Positions 25,147-35,060 are shown, numbered from the stretch's first letter. The stretch: 64,000 nt of DNA from Martinezella rhizogenes (GCA_013322215.1 JAAMEZ010000014.1:124001-188000); one strand, 5' to 3'. Notes: a model not told the origin generated them from the letters alone. Numbers and translations: made by a program.

Positions 25147-25905
25147 TCAGTTCTGACTGGGGAACATCCGGGCGTTGCCGGGCTGGTAGCCTGAGCCCGG
25201 TGCAAGGAAACGCCGACGCTGCTCGCGCCCCTGCTCGGCGGCGGCGGCACGTTCGGCTTCGCTCAACGCCTCGGCACGACCATTGGCGGCAACGACGGCC
25301 GTGAGGTCGGCGAGCTGTTGGGTCTGGAGCGCGAGAAGCTGATTGCCCGCCTGCGTGGCTTGCAAGGCCCCGGTTGCCGACTGGCTCGCGGTGACGAGTG
25401 ACGACATCTGCGCGCGGTTCGTATCGATGTTGCCGACAACGCCTGCCTGGACACGCATGGCGTCCTGAAGCCCGCCGACGGTGTTCTCCCATCTGGAGCG
25501 CGCATCGGCGACGAGCCGCCGATCCGAGGCCGAGAGCGAGAAATTTGCATATTTCTCTTGGAACAGCTGATCGATTTGCTGGACGTCATAGGCAATGTTT
25601 TGCGCCTGGCTCAGAAGCTGCTGCGTCCGCTCGACGGACTGCTGAAGCTGCTGCAGCGACGAGAACGGCAAGGCGGTAAGATTGCGGGCCTGGTTGATCA
25701 GCATTTCCGCTTCGTTCTGAAGCGAGGTGATCTGGTTGGTAATCTGATCGAGGGCTCGCGCCGCCTGCAGGACATTCTGCGCGTAATTGCTTGGATCGTA
25801 GACGATAAGTGCGTACGCCGGCGGTACGAATATCGCAGCCGCCCCGACTGGGGCGGTGAGCAACAAGGCGCCAAATCGCGCCACATATGAACAATGCAGT
25901 TTCAT
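25147..25905 (-). CDS. trbJ: Conjugal transfer protein TrbJ (VirB5-like)
   Basis: 252 residues. An N-terminal signal peptide ends near AYALIVYDP. Long helices follow that are rich in Gln (LDQITNQITSLQNEAEMLINQARNL), the usual TrbJ/VirB5 pattern. It is probably a periplasmic, pilus-tip-associated protein. Its start overlaps the trbE stop by four bases. Confidence 0.92.
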   Translation of the reverse strand: MKLHCSYVARFGALLLTAPVGAAAIFVPPAYALIVYDPSNYAQNVLQAARALDQITNQITSLQNEAEMLINQARNLTALPFSSLQQLQQSVERTQQLLSQAQNIAYDVQQIDQLFQEKYANFSLSASDRRLVADARSRWENTVGGLQDAMRVQAGVVGNIDTNRAQMSSLVTASQSATGALQATQAGNQLLALQTQQLADLTAVVAANGRAEALSEAERAAAAEQGREQRRRFLAPGSGYQPGNARMFPSQN

Positions 25906-28340
25906 TCAGGCTTCTCCCGGTTGTTGATTGCAGGAATGAGTTCGTTCGCCCAATCAAGCCCACGGTGGCGCAGCCAGGACGCCAGAAAGGCTTGGTGCCC
26001 GTGTTCGGCAACGATCCGAGCGATCGCGGCCTGGTCTGTCTTGGACGATGTCGCGCATAGAGCGAGGGCAACTTCAGAGAGCCCCAGCTCGAACAGGCGG
26101 TTGCCGCGCCGCGATTGGCAGTAGTAGTCCCGCTTCGGCATGGCCCGCGCGAGGATGTCGATCTGCCGTCTGTTCAAGCCGAACCGCTCGTAGATCGACG
26201 CGATCTGCGGCTCGATCGCGCGCTCGTTCGGGAGCAGCAGCCGTGTCTGGCAGCTCTCGATGATCGCCGGCGCAATGGCTGAACCAGAGATGTCTGAGAG
26301 CGACTGCGTGGCGAAAATCACGCTGGCGTTCTTCTTGCGCAGCGTCTTCAGCCATTCGCGAAGCTGTCCGGCGAAGTCGTCATCATCAAGGGCCAGCCAG
26401 CCTTCGTCGATGATGATCATCGTCGGCGAGCCGTCGAGCCGATCCTCGATGCGATGGAACAGGTAGGCGAGCACTGCCGAAGCCGCCCCCGTGCCGATCA
26501 AACCTTCGGTCTCGAAGGCCTGGACCGTGGCCGATCCGAGATATTCGCTTTCGGCATCGAGCAGACGGCCATGGGATCCACCGATGCAATACGGTCGGAG
26601 CGCCTGCTTGAGGTCATTCGACTGGAGAAGCACCACGAGGCCGGTGATCGTCCGTTCGGTCGCCGGTGCCGATGCAAGCGAGGTGAGCGCCGTCCAGACA
26701 TGTTCCTTGACTTCGGGCGTCATCTGCACGCCCTCGCGGATCAGGATGGCGGCGATCCAATCGGCCGCCCATGCCCGTTCGAAGAGGTCGTGGATGCGTG
26801 CGAGCGGTTGAAGGCTGACACTCTCGGCAGCACCATCGCTCAAATCGCCGCCCAGGTCGTGCCAGTCACCACCCATCGCGATAGCCGCCGCACGGATCGA
26901 CCCTCCGAAGTCGAAGGCAAAGACCTGCGAGCGTGCATAGCGCCGAAACTGGAGCGCCATCAAAGCCAGCAGCACCGACTTGCCCGCGCCGGTCGGGCCG
27001 ACGATCAGCGTGTGACCGACATCGCCGACGTGAATGGAAAGCCGGAAAGGCGTCGAGCCTTCGGTCTTACCATATAGCAATGGCGGCGCTGCAAGATGTT
27101 CATTGCGTTCCGGCCCGGCCCACACGGCGGAAAGCGGTATGATGTGGGCGAGGTTAAGTGTCGAGATCGGTGGCTGCCGGACATTGGCGTAGACATGGCC
27201 GGGCAGGCTTCCGAGCCATGCATCGACTGCGTTGATCGTTTCCGCCATCGCCGTGAAATCACGCCCCTGAACCACCTTTTCCACGAGACGCAGCTTCTCG
27301 TCGGCGACGTGCGGATCATCGTCCCAGACCGTGATCGTCGCGGTTACATAGGCGACGCCGGCATAGTCGGCGCCGAGTTCCTGGAGGGCCATATCGGCGT
27401 CGGCGGCCTTGTTTGCGGCATCTGTGTCGACAAGGACAGATGCCTCGTTGGTCATGACCTCCTTCAGGATTGCCGCGATGCTTTTACGCTTGGCAAACCA
27501 CTGGCGGCGGATCTTCGTCAGCAGCCGGGTCGCGTCGGTCTTGTCGAGAAGGATGGCGCGGGTCGCCCAACGATAGGGGAAGGCAAGCCGGTTCAGATCG
27601 TCGAGCAGACCGGGCGTGGTAACGGTCGGAAAGCCGGTGATCGTCTGGATGCGAAGATGCGACGGACCGAGCCGCGGCGCAAGGCCGCCGACGAGCGGCT
27701 GATCGGCGAGCAGCGCGTCCAGATACATCGGCGTTTCGGGCACGCGGACGCGGTGGCGCTTGATGGACACGCAGCTGTGCAAATAGGTGAGCGTTTCGCT
27801 GTCGTCGAGCCATCGGCATTCAGGCATGAAGGCCTCGACCAGCCGGAGTATGCGGTCGGTGCGGTCGGCAAAGCCGGTCAGCGCCTCGTGAGGATCCAGT
27901 CCCGTCCATTCCCGGCCTTCATAGAGCCAGCTTTCGGTGCGAACCGAGCCCTCGGCCGGCGGCAGATATGTGAATGTCAGGAAGTAACTGGATTCGAAAT
28001 GCGCACCTGCCTCTTCGAAGTCCGCCTTGCGCTCGGCATCGACCAAAGCCGACGCCGCATCCGGGAAACTGCTGTCGGGATAGCCGCTTGAGGCATGACG
28101 TTGCGCCTCGACGAAGATCGCCCAGCCGGAGCCGAGCCGGCGAAACGCGTTGTTAAGGCGACCTGCAACGGCCACGAGTTCGGCGGGAACGGCGCTATCG
28201 AGATCGGGACCGCGAAAACGCGCGGTGCGCTGGACGCTGCCATCCTTGTTGAGAACAATGCCCGTGTCGGCAAGTGCGGCCCAAGGAAGAAAGTCCGCAA
28301 GCCGGCTGTTGCGATTGCGGTATTCGGTAAGATTGATCAT
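25902..28340 (-). CDS. trbE: Conjugal transfer ATPase TrbE (VirB4-like)
   Basis: 812 residues from MINLTEYRNRNSRLADFLPWAAL at 28340. The in-frame extension to 28517 lies over trbD. An N-terminal CagE/TrbE domain is followed by the ATPase domain, with Walker A GPTGAGKSVLLALMALQF near residue 450 and Walker B TMIIIDEGWLALDDD near 645. It powers pilus and channel assembly at the inner membrane. It is 10 bases after the trbD stop. Confidence 0.95.
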   Translation of the reverse strand: MINLTEYRNRNSRLADFLPWAALADTGIVLNKDGSVQRTARFRGPDLDSAVPAELVAVAGRLNNAFRRLGSGWAIFVEAQRHASSGYPDSSFPDAASALVDAERKADFEEAGAHFESSYFLTFTYLPPAEGSVRTESWLYEGREWTGLDPHEALTGFADRTDRILRLVEAFMPECRWLDDSETLTYLHSCVSIKRHRVRVPETPMYLDALLADQPLVGGLAPRLGPSHLRIQTITGFPTVTTPGLLDDLNRLAFPYRWATRAILLDKTDATRLLTKIRRQWFAKRKSIAAILKEVMTNEASVLVDTDAANKAADADMALQELGADYAGVAYVTATITVWDDDPHVADEKLRLVEKVVQGRDFTAMAETINAVDAWLGSLPGHVYANVRQPPISTLNLAHIIPLSAVWAGPERNEHLAAPPLLYGKTEGSTPFRLSIHVGDVGHTLIVGPTGAGKSVLLALMALQFRRYARSQVFAFDFGGSIRAAAIAMGGDWHDLGGDLSDGAAESVSLQPLARIHDLFERAWAADWIAAILIREGVQMTPEVKEHVWTALTSLASAPATERTITGLVVLLQSNDLKQALRPYCIGGSHGRLLDAESEYLGSATVQAFETEGLIGTGAASAVLAYLFHRIEDRLDGSPTMIIIDEGWLALDDDDFAGQLREWLKTLRKKNASVIFATQSLSDISGSAIAPAIIESCQTRLLLPNERAIEPQIASIYERFGLNRRQIDILARAMPKRDYYCQSRRGNRLFELGLSEVALALCATSSKTDQAAIARIVAEHGHQAFLASWLRHRGLDWANELIPAINNREKPE

Positions 28341-28350
28341 CGACGCCCCC

Positions 28351-28629
28351 TCAGACCGAAAGATGCGCAGGGATGCGCAGATGCCTGCGGCCCACCTCGA
28401 CAAAATGCGGATCACGCTTGGCCGCCCAAACGGCGGCGACATGACCGATCGCCCAGATGGCAAGCCCCAGCAGCCAAAGGCGAAGGCCGAGCCCCACGGC
28501 GCCCGCGAGCGTGCCATTCATGATGGCGATCGCCCGGGGTGCACCGCCGAGCAGGATCGGCTCGGTCAGCGCACGATGAACGGGCACGACAAAGCCAGGG
28601 ACACCATCGAGTTGTTCCAATGTTGCCAT
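28351..28629 (-). CDS. trbD: Conjugal transfer protein TrbD (VirB3-like)
   Basis: 92 residues with VHRALTEPILLGGAPRAIAIMNG, the VirB3/TrbD signature, and one or two hydrophobic helices at about 36-75. It is a small inner-membrane partner of TrbE. Its start overlaps the trbC stop by one base. Confidence 0.9.
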   Translation of the reverse strand: MATLEQLDGVPGFVVPVHRALTEPILLGGAPRAIAIMNGTLAGAVGLGLRLWLLGLAIWAIGHVAAVWAAKRDPHFVEVGRRHLRIPAHLSV

Positions 28630-28961
28630 CAGACGAGCGCCCCGCCGCCGAAGGAGAAGAAAGACAGGAAGAAGCTCGAGGCGGCAAATGCAATGGAAAG
28701 ACCAAACACGATCTGGATCAGCCGGCGAAAGCCGCCGGAGGATTCACCAAAGGCAAGCGTCAGGCCCGTCACGATGATGATGATGACCGCGATGATCTTG
28801 GCGACCGGACCTTCAACCGATTCGAGGATTTGCTGGAGCGGCTGTTCCCAAGGCATCGACGAACCGGATGCCTGGGCGGCCGGCGCCATGATGGCGCTGG
28901 CAATGGCGACGTAGGCCGCCATCGCCATATGACGGTGGGAGATACGCACAAACGAGATCAT
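28629..28961 (-). CDS. trbC: Conjugal transfer prepilin TrbC (VirB2-like)
   Basis: 110 residues. A signal-like segment is followed by the pilin core with two hydrophobic helices (about 50-70 and 80-105) flanked by GSSMPWEQPLQQILESVEGPVAK and GESSGGFRRLIQIVFG, which is the TrbC/VirB2 pattern. It is the probable pilus subunit, processed by the TraF peptidase. It overlaps trbB by four bases. Confidence 0.9.
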   Translation of the reverse strand: MISFVRISHRHMAMAAYVAIASAIMAPAAQASGSSMPWEQPLQQILESVEGPVAKIIAVIIIIVTGLTLAFGESSGGFRRLIQIVFGLSIAFAASSFFLSFFSFGGGALV

Positions 28962-29944
28962 GCAAAGCCTCCTTCATTGGGCTGCGTGGTGATCGGAGTG
29001 ATGCGGTAGTCGCCGTCTGGATTGATGCCTTCGACGCGCGCGAGCTCGCTGAGGCGGCGCGCAGGCCCGCGGCCGGACAGAACGGCGACGAGATTGATCG
29101 TTTCGGCGATGAGTGCGCGAGGGACGGTGACGACCGCCTCCTGAATAAGCTGCTCCAGGCGGCGCAGAGCGCCTAGGGCACTGCCGGCGTGGATGGTGCC
29201 CACACCGCCCGGGTGGCCCGTGCCCCAGGCCTTCAGGAGATCCAGTGCTTCAGGCCCGCGAACCTCTCCGATCGGGATGCGGTCCGGTCTTAGCCGAAGC
29301 GCCGAACGGACGAGATCGGACAAGCTGGCGACGCCATCCTTGGTGCGCATGGCAACCAGGTTTGGGGCCGCGCACTGCAGCTCGCGGGTGTCTTCGATGA
29401 TGACGACGCGGTCGACTGTCTTGGCGACCTCTGCCAGCAACGCATTGGTGAGCGTCGTCTTGCCGGTCGAGGTGCCGCCGGCGACAAGTATGTTCGCGCG
29501 TCGAGCGACGCTCGCACGCAGCACCGCTGTCTGCGCGACGGTCATGATGCCTGCACCGACATAATCGTCGAGCGTGAAGACGGCGACGGCCGGCTTGCGG
29601 ATGGCGAAAGCCGGCGCTGCGACAACGGGCGGAAGCAACCCCTCGAAACGTTCCCCGGTTTCGGGCAGTTCGGCCGACACGCGCGGAGCGGCGGCATGGA
29701 CCTCGGCGCCGACATGGTGGGCGACGAGACGGATGATGCGCTCGCCGTCGGCCGGCGACAACACCGCGCCCGTGTCAGCAAGACCGTCGGACAGGCGGTC
29801 GATCCAGAGCCGCCCGTCTGGATTGAGCATCACCTCGACGACGCTGGCATCGTCAAGATAGTGGCCGATTGCGGGACCGAGCGCGGTGCGAAGCATCCGC
29901 GCGCTGCGCGCAAGGCCCTCCGAATTTTGATGTGACGTTATCAT
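28958..29944 (-). CDS. trbB: Conjugal transfer ATPase TrbB (VirB11-like)
   Basis: 328 residues. Walker A is [17 protein letters not shown] near 152-168. The Asp box and Walker B region are [13 protein letters not shown] and [18 protein letters not shown], and the His box is [12 protein letters not shown]. It is a hexameric traffic ATPase of the secretion channel. It is the first gene of the ten-gene trb operon. Confidence 0.95.
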   Translation of the reverse strand: MITSHQNSEGLARSARMLRTALGPAIGHYLDDASVVEVMLNPDGRLWIDRLSDGLADTGAVLSPADGERIIRLVAHHVGAEVHAAAPRVSAELPETGERFEGLLPPVVAAPAFAIRKPAVAVFTLDDYVGAGIMTVAQTAVLRASVARRANILVAGGTSTGKTTLTNALLAEVAKTVDRVVIIEDTRELQCAAPNLVAMRTKDGVASLSDLVRSALRLRPDRIPIGEVRGPEALDLLKAWGTGHPGGVGTIHAGSALGALRRLEQLIQEAVVTVPRALIAETINLVAVLSGRGPARRLSELARVEGINPDGDYRITPITTQPNEGGFA

Positions 29945-30300
29945 CTGATCCCCGATTTCGGCGGGGACGAACGGACCGTTCCCCGGATGGGGATGATTAA
30001 GAGAGCCCGATTTTCGATCAGCTCAAGACTAAAATATCTCGGTCGTAACGTGGCGTGCAAATACAGGAGATCGGCGGGCCAACATCTCAATGGTGTTGGT
30101 TAGCATCTCGAACCTTTGTAGCGATTGGTGCCAGCTGCACAATTGCCCGGCGGTGGCTCGTCGACGCTCCTGCATCAGACCTAGAGTCCGAAACCATCGA
30201 TTAACCATCTGACATCTATCGTCCTGGTCGACGCTTCCGACACCGAACTGAGTCCATGCCTGCTTCCAGCAAAGCAGGAGAAAGTGGAAAGGAATCGACC
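29945..30300. other. Intergenic region upstream of trbB
   Basis: About 355 bases between the start of the leftward trb operon and the start of a small rightward gene. It should hold the trb promoter, but I could not fix one by eye. No further gene is supported. Confidence 0.4.
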
Positions 30301-30552
30301 ATGGCCGAAGATGCCGCCAAGATGGACCTTGTCTGCGAAACGCAAGGCATTGAGAACCTTTATTGCGAATATCCCGGCTGTGTGAAACGCGGTAGCCTCG
30401 GCTACGATGTCGGCGATGGAGAGATCCAGTTTTTCTGTCAATCGCATCAATGGAACGACTATCGCAATCGAAAAGCCCGGCGATCATTTTTCGACGAAGA
30501 AGCCAAGGGGATCGAGGCGATCATGGTTCAGCCGCGACATGCCGCCGTATGA
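30301..30552 (+). CDS. Small Cys/His protein, possible zinc-binding
   Basis: 83 residues. The ATG at 30301 has GGAAAGGA about 8 bases upstream. The core LYCEYPGCVKRG...IQFFCQSHQWNDY contains C-x4-C, then about 22 residues, then C-x2-H, a plausible zinc site. The rest is charged and has no membrane segment. It is one of only two rightward genes inside the conjugative element and sits between the trb and traG operons, facing trbB divergently. A regulatory role in transfer is a guess. I do not recognise the family. Confidence 0.55.
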   Translation: MAEDAAKMDLVCETQGIENLYCEYPGCVKRGSLGYDVGDGEIQFFCQSHQWNDYRNRKARRSFFDEEAKGIEAIMVQPRHAAV

Positions 30553-30671
30553 GGCGGTCGAGCCGATCCTTATCTTAAACGAACGCCAGCCTGAATGCCG
30601 CAAGATGGAATCGCACCTCTGCAGACGACTTCTTGGTGATATCGGGCGTCCATAATCGGAAACGACTGTTA

Positions 30672-31118
30672 TTATCCATCATGTTTCGAGCTGATATCGT
30701 CCGATATCTCTTGGTGCAGCGTCGGTCCCTTCGCCAGCCGACGACCAAGCGCCGCCACAAAGGCATCGTATCGTTCGCCGGCTTTCGCGCGTGCCGCTTG
30801 TGCCGTCGGCTCCGGCAGCGCTGGGGTCGTTGCCAGCCAGAAGCGGATAAAAACAGCAATAGTCTCGATTGCGATCCCCATGTCGCGCTCCAGCCGCGTC
30901 ATGCGTCGATCCAGCTGGTCGAGCCGCTTGGCGAGTGCCGCCTCCTGCCGTTCCGCCGCGTCCGGCGACAGGAAGGACGCGATCGCGGCCTCGGCGATCA
31001 TGGACTGGGATTGATCGCGGCGTGCGGCATAATCGACGAGCGTCCGCATCACGTCCGGATCAAGGTAGACAGAGATCTGGGCTTTCCTCTTACGATACCG
31101 GTGGCTGGAATTGGACAT
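30672..31118 (-). CDS. Ribbon-helix-helix (CopG-like) protein of the mobilisation region
   Basis: 148 residues. An N-terminal ribbon-helix-helix (about 10-50: KAQISVYLDPDVMRTLVDYAARRDQSQSMIAEAAIASFL) is followed by a coiled segment (AALAKRLDQLDRRMTRLERDMG) and a hydrophobic helix IAVFIRFWL. It ends three bases before the traG gene begins on the same strand. In this element family the gene accompanies traG and may bind the oriT or regulate tra expression. Confidence 0.85.
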   Translation of the reverse strand: MSNSSHRYRKRKAQISVYLDPDVMRTLVDYAARRDQSQSMIAEAAIASFLSPDAAERQEAALAKRLDQLDRRMTRLERDMGIAIETIAVFIRFWLATTPALPEPTAQAARAKAGERYDAFVAALGRRLAKGPTLHQEISDDISSKHDG

Positions 31119-31121
31119 GGA

Positions 31122-33107
31122 TTATAGGTCCATGCCATCGTTCGGATCGAGCGACACCTGGCGCGTGACACCCTGCATCAGCCGTGTCATCTGTCGGTTG
31201 CGGCTCGCCTCACCATCGTCGTCCCGCTCGGCGTCGATCTCAAACTCGTTCTCCAGAGGCGGCTTTCGTTCCGCAGGTTCGGTACGGCGGAGCTCCGGCT
31301 GTTGCCGGCGCTCCGAGCCGGTCGTGTCCTCATCGGCACCCTGCGCGCCCGCACCCGGATCGGCAATCATCGCGGGTGCGGGACGCGGAAGCGAAGTCCA
31401 GTCGTCGATTTTGCCGCGCGCAGCTGTGGTCAACATCGGTGGCGGCAACAGGCGCTCCTTGAAGCGCGGATCCTGGTAGTAGCGCGCCTTCTTCGCACGG
31501 ATTGGCGGCATGCCGGCGATCATGATGATCTCGTCTGTCGGCGCAAGTTGCATGATCTCGCCAGGTGTCAGCAGCGGCCGGGCCGTCTCCGAGCGCGAGA
31601 CCATCAGATGCCCCAGCCAGGGCGAAAGCCGATGGCCGGCATAGTTCTTCATGGCCTTCATTTCGGTCGCCGTGCCGAGTGCATCGGAGACGCGTTTGGC
31701 TGTCCGCTCGTCATTGGTGGCAAAGCTCACGCGCACATGGCAATTGTCGAGAATGGAATTGTTGGCGCCGTAGGCCTTCTCGATCTGATTGAGGGACTGG
31801 GCGATCAGGAACGACTTCAGCCCGTATCCGGCCATGAAGGCCAGCGCCGACTCGAAGAAATCGAGACGTCCGAGCGCCGGAAATTCGTCGAGCATCAGCA
31901 GAAGCCGATGGCGTTCGCCCTTCGCCTGGAGATCCTCGGTCAGGCGACGGCCAATCTGGTTGAGAATGAGCCGGATCAACGGCTTCGTGCGGCTGATGTC
32001 GGATGGCGGTACGACGAGGTAGAGGGTCGTCGGCTGCTCGCCGCCGACGATATCGGCGATGCGCCAATCGCAGCGGCGTGTTACTTCCGCCACGATCGGG
32101 TCGCGATAGAGGCCGAGGAACGACATGGCGGTGGACAGAACGCCCGAGCGCTCGTTGTCGGACTTGTTCAACAGTTCGCGCGCTGCGGACGCGATGACGG
32201 GATGTGGCCCCGCGTCGCCGAGATGGGCGGTGCGCATCATCGCCGCCAGCGTCGATTCGATCGGCCGCTTGGGATCGGAGAGAAAACCTGCCACGCGTGA
32301 AAGAGTTTTGTCCTCTTCCGCATAGAGCACATGAAGAATCGTGCCGACAAGGAGCGCATGACTGGTCTTTTCCCAATGATTTCGTTTCTCGAGCGATCCT
32401 TCCGGGTCGACCAGGATATCGGCGATGTTCTGGACGTCACGCACCTCCCATTCGCCGCGCCGGACTTCCAGAAGCGGATTGTAGGCGGATGATTTCGCAT
32501 TCGTCGGGTCGAACAGCAAGACGCGGCCGTGGCGGGCACGGAAGCCGGCGGTCAGTTGCCAGTTCTCGCCCTTGATATCGTGAACGATCGCCGACCCGGG
32601 CCATGTCAGGAGCGAGGGCACGACCAATCCCACGCCCTTGCCGGATCGGGTCGGCGCGAAGCAGAGAATATGTTCAGGCCCGTCATGGCGCAGATAGTCC
32701 TCACCATAGCGCCCGAGCACGACGCCGTCCGGCCCGATAAGGCCAGCCTCCTGGACCTCCGCCTTTTCGGCCCATCTTGCCGAACCGTAGGTCTCTACTG
32801 TCTTGGTTTCGCGCGCCCGCCAGACCGACATGCCGATCGCAACGGCAACGGAGATGACACCGCCGGACGCCGCGATAAACGCACCTTCCGTGAAGATGTC
32901 GCGCGCATAGGCGTCGTAAAAATACCACCACCAGAAGAAGGCCGGCGGATGATAGACGGGCCAGCCGAGCATCGTGAACCACGGTGACCCCAGTTGCGCC
33001 TGGAAGCCGAGCTTCCACGCCACATATTCGGTCGCGCTCCAGCTGGTCGCGAGTACGATCAGGAAGACGATTATGATCTGGCCCCAGAGAATTTTCGTGG
33101 CCGGCAT
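31122..33107 (-). CDS. traG: Coupling protein TraG (VirD4-like)
   Basis: 661 residues from MPATKILWGQIIIVFLIVL at 33107; the in-frame extension to 33332 covers the relaxase end. Two or three N-terminal membrane helices are followed by Walker A FAPTRSGKGVGLVVPSLL near 147-164 and Walker B LLMLDEFPALGRLDF near 400. It connects the relaxase-DNA complex to the trb channel. It lies directly downstream of the relaxase gene. Confidence 0.95.
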   Translation of the reverse strand: MPATKILWGQIIIVFLIVLATSWSATEYVAWKLGFQAQLGSPWFTMLGWPVYHPPAFFWWWYFYDAYARDIFTEGAFIAASGGVISVAVAIGMSVWRARETKTVETYGSARWAEKAEVQEAGLIGPDGVVLGRYGEDYLRHDGPEHILCFAPTRSGKGVGLVVPSLLTWPGSAIVHDIKGENWQLTAGFRARHGRVLLFDPTNAKSSAYNPLLEVRRGEWEVRDVQNIADILVDPEGSLEKRNHWEKTSHALLVGTILHVLYAEEDKTLSRVAGFLSDPKRPIESTLAAMMRTAHLGDAGPHPVIASAARELLNKSDNERSGVLSTAMSFLGLYRDPIVAEVTRRCDWRIADIVGGEQPTTLYLVVPPSDISRTKPLIRLILNQIGRRLTEDLQAKGERHRLLLMLDEFPALGRLDFFESALAFMAGYGLKSFLIAQSLNQIEKAYGANNSILDNCHVRVSFATNDERTAKRVSDALGTATEMKAMKNYAGHRLSPWLGHLMVSRSETARPLLTPGEIMQLAPTDEIIMIAGMPPIRAKKARYYQDPRFKERLLPPPMLTTAARGKIDDWTSLPRPAPAMIADPGAGAQGADEDTTGSERRQQPELRRTEPAERKPPLENEFEIDAERDDDGEASRNRQMTRLMQGVTRQVSLDPNDGMDL

Positions 33108-33135
33108 GATGGCAGTCCTTTCCTCAAGTCTGGGA

Positions 33136-34875
33136 TCAAAGGCCAAGCCCCCGCTTTCGGACGTAATTCCAATCCACGCCGCCATCTCCACGGGCAACGC
33201 CGGCAACGTGCTTGCCGAATTGCTTTTCGAGCGCGGGCGACCATGGGACGAGCTGGAAACCCAGACCGTCATCGAGCATGGCGAACCGCCCGGATGCGAG
33301 TGTGATGCGTTGGCGATAAACGCCGGCGACATAGTCGCCTGAGGCCGACCGATTGAAGGACTGGCCCGTCTCCGTAGCGAGCCTCTCGCCGGCGGCTTCG
33401 ATGTCTCGTTCGCGCAACGTGTCGATCAGCTTGCGGCCGAAGATGATGCGCTCGCCCTGTCGCTCGGCGAGACCTTCTCCGACCAGATGCTCGGCACGAC
33501 GTTTCATTGCCTGACGCACCGCGGCCCCGAATGCGTGGTCTGATAGTGCTGCCGGCTCGCGACCGATGTTCTGCCGATCAAGCCATGTGGCTCCGAAGGC
33601 CGTGACCTGCGCGTCGATATCGAGATCGGAGCGGACGGCGAGCGCAACGCGACGCTGCCCACGCGCATCTTCGAACTTGCGCAACTCGACGATGGAACCT
33701 GGAGCGCCGTCACCGGTCGCCTCGATGTGTGGGAGCCTGATGTGGTGGGTGCGGCCGTCCACTCCGTCGACCACGGCAAACGCAGTGCCGTTCAACTCAT
33801 CGTCAAGACCACGGGCAACCAAGCGGCCGATTACGGGAGCGTGGAGGTCTTCGGCGGCAAGCACATAGCTCGAGGAGCCACGGTCGATGCCGCACTCGGT
33901 CAGCGCCTTGTGCATGCGCTTGATGATGTCGCCACGCTCGCCAAGTTCACGTAAGGCTCGCTCGGCCTCTTGTGCAATGACCCACTGTCCGTTGCCGACC
34001 TGGTTCGCCACGCCAAGGCCTTCGAGTTTGCGCAGTCGTCCGACTTTCAGGGCGCGGAATTCATCCGGCCGGCGATCGGGCGACGGCGCGAGATCAATGA
34101 CACCGGTTTTGCGCTGATCTCGGGCGAGCTGGCGATCGAGCTGGGTCCAGCGCTCGGTGCCGATCTGACGCTCCAACGCCTGGCGAATCTCCAGATCGGT
34201 GCGCGGTCCAAGCTCCTGAGTGATGAGATCGCGCGCCCGGTCGCGCATGCCCTCCTTGATGTAGTCGCGGGAGATTACGAGGTCCTGGCTGTCGTCGCTT
34301 CTCCCGCGCACGATCAGATGGACGTGCGGATGTTCGGTGTTCCAGTGATCGACGGCTGCCCAGTCCAGGCGCGTGCCGAGATCTTTCTCCATCTGACGCA
34401 CGAGATCGCGCGTGAAGGATCGGAGATCCGCCATCTCCAATGCGTCGTCCGGCGAGACGATGAAGCGGAAGTGATGCCGATCATCGGCACATCGCTCAGC
34501 AAAGACGCCGGCGTCGACCTTCTCCGCGCCCGGGCCGAAAAGCTGCGCCCGCTCGCCATCCCTGGTGACGCCCTCGCGGCGCAAATAGCTCAGGTGGTTG
34601 GCAAGGACGCCCGCACGTGTGCCATGGCGAACAACCCGCGCCTTGATCACCGCACCCCTTGAGCGCGAGGTGATGAGCCTGTTTGCCTGTATACTGGCGC
34701 GCTTGCCATGGCCGAAGCGTGAGCGATTTCCCGACACGAGCCGTCCTGAACGAGAGACGCCACCACCGGCTTTTCTTGCCGCGGCGAGCGCCTGCGCAAC
34801 GAAGGGCCTGACGCGCTGTGCGCTGGAGGAACGAATACGGCCGAGCCGGATGCGAAATTCGCGCTCATCGGCCAT
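33136..34875 (-). CDS. DUF3363 relaxase (VirD2-like, MOBP type)
   Basis: 579 residues from MADEREFRIRLGRIRSS at 34875. A basic N-terminus is followed by the relaxase core: ANHLSYLRREGVTRDGE (candidate catalytic Tyr) near 90-110, the RHHFRFIVSPDDA block, and the histidine motif TEHPHVHLIVRGRS near 180-193. The C-terminal DUF3363 region is present. It nicks one strand at oriT and stays covalently bound to the 5' end during transfer. The candidate nick site lies about 155 bases upstream of its start. Confidence 0.93.
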   Translation of the reverse strand: MADEREFRIRLGRIRSSSAQRVRPFVAQALAAARKAGGGVSRSGRLVSGNRSRFGHGKRASIQANRLITSRSRGAVIKARVVRHGTRAGVLANHLSYLRREGVTRDGERAQLFGPGAEKVDAGVFAERCADDRHHFRFIVSPDDALEMADLRSFTRDLVRQMEKDLGTRLDWAAVDHWNTEHPHVHLIVRGRSDDSQDLVISRDYIKEGMRDRARDLITQELGPRTDLEIRQALERQIGTERWTQLDRQLARDQRKTGVIDLAPSPDRRPDEFRALKVGRLRKLEGLGVANQVGNGQWVIAQEAERALRELGERGDIIKRMHKALTECGIDRGSSSYVLAAEDLHAPVIGRLVARGLDDELNGTAFAVVDGVDGRTHHIRLPHIEATGDGAPGSIVELRKFEDARGQRRVALAVRSDLDIDAQVTAFGATWLDRQNIGREPAALSDHAFGAAVRQAMKRRAEHLVGEGLAERQGERIIFGRKLIDTLRERDIEAAGERLATETGQSFNRSASGDYVAGVYRQRITLASGRFAMLDDGLGFQLVPWSPALEKQFGKHVAGVARGDGGVDWNYVRKRGLGL

Positions 34876-34890
34876 GGCGCGAGCTCGCAA

Positions 34891-35060
34891 CGTGCGAAAT
34901 CCGATGTGATTTCAGAGTAATAGCAGTAAGACACACATTGCGGCCGGACGGCCCAATGTGCGGATCGCGCCAAAAAAGCCAATCAAAACAACCGACCGGG
35001 CAAGACGCAAGGTGCGCCCTTTTATCCTGCCATCCCTCGGTCGATCCGCCTGGGTCCCGC
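34891..35060 (+). other. Candidate origin of transfer (oriT)
   Basis: This intergenic stretch between the relaxase and transglycosylase genes contains TTTTATCCTGCCATCC. That sequence has the IncP-type nick consensus YATCCTG/Y at 35023-35030 (predicted cut between 35029 and 35030). About 65 bases to the left is a hairpin in which CACATTG at 34934 pairs with CAATGTG at 34954-34960, enclosing GGCC-ggac-GGCC. Cutting here would send the rep/parB/int half in first and the tra genes last, the usual order. The family of the adjacent relaxase fits this nick type. Confidence 0.6.

Noticed and set aside
27096..28091. Rightward ORF (331 codons) over trbE
   Set aside because: Antisense to the conserved TrbE ATPase with no family resemblance. 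Codon structure follows the opposite strand.
31302..32300. Rightward ORF (332 codons) over traG
   Set aside because: Antisense to the conserved coupling protein, with basic repetitive composition typical of shadow frames.
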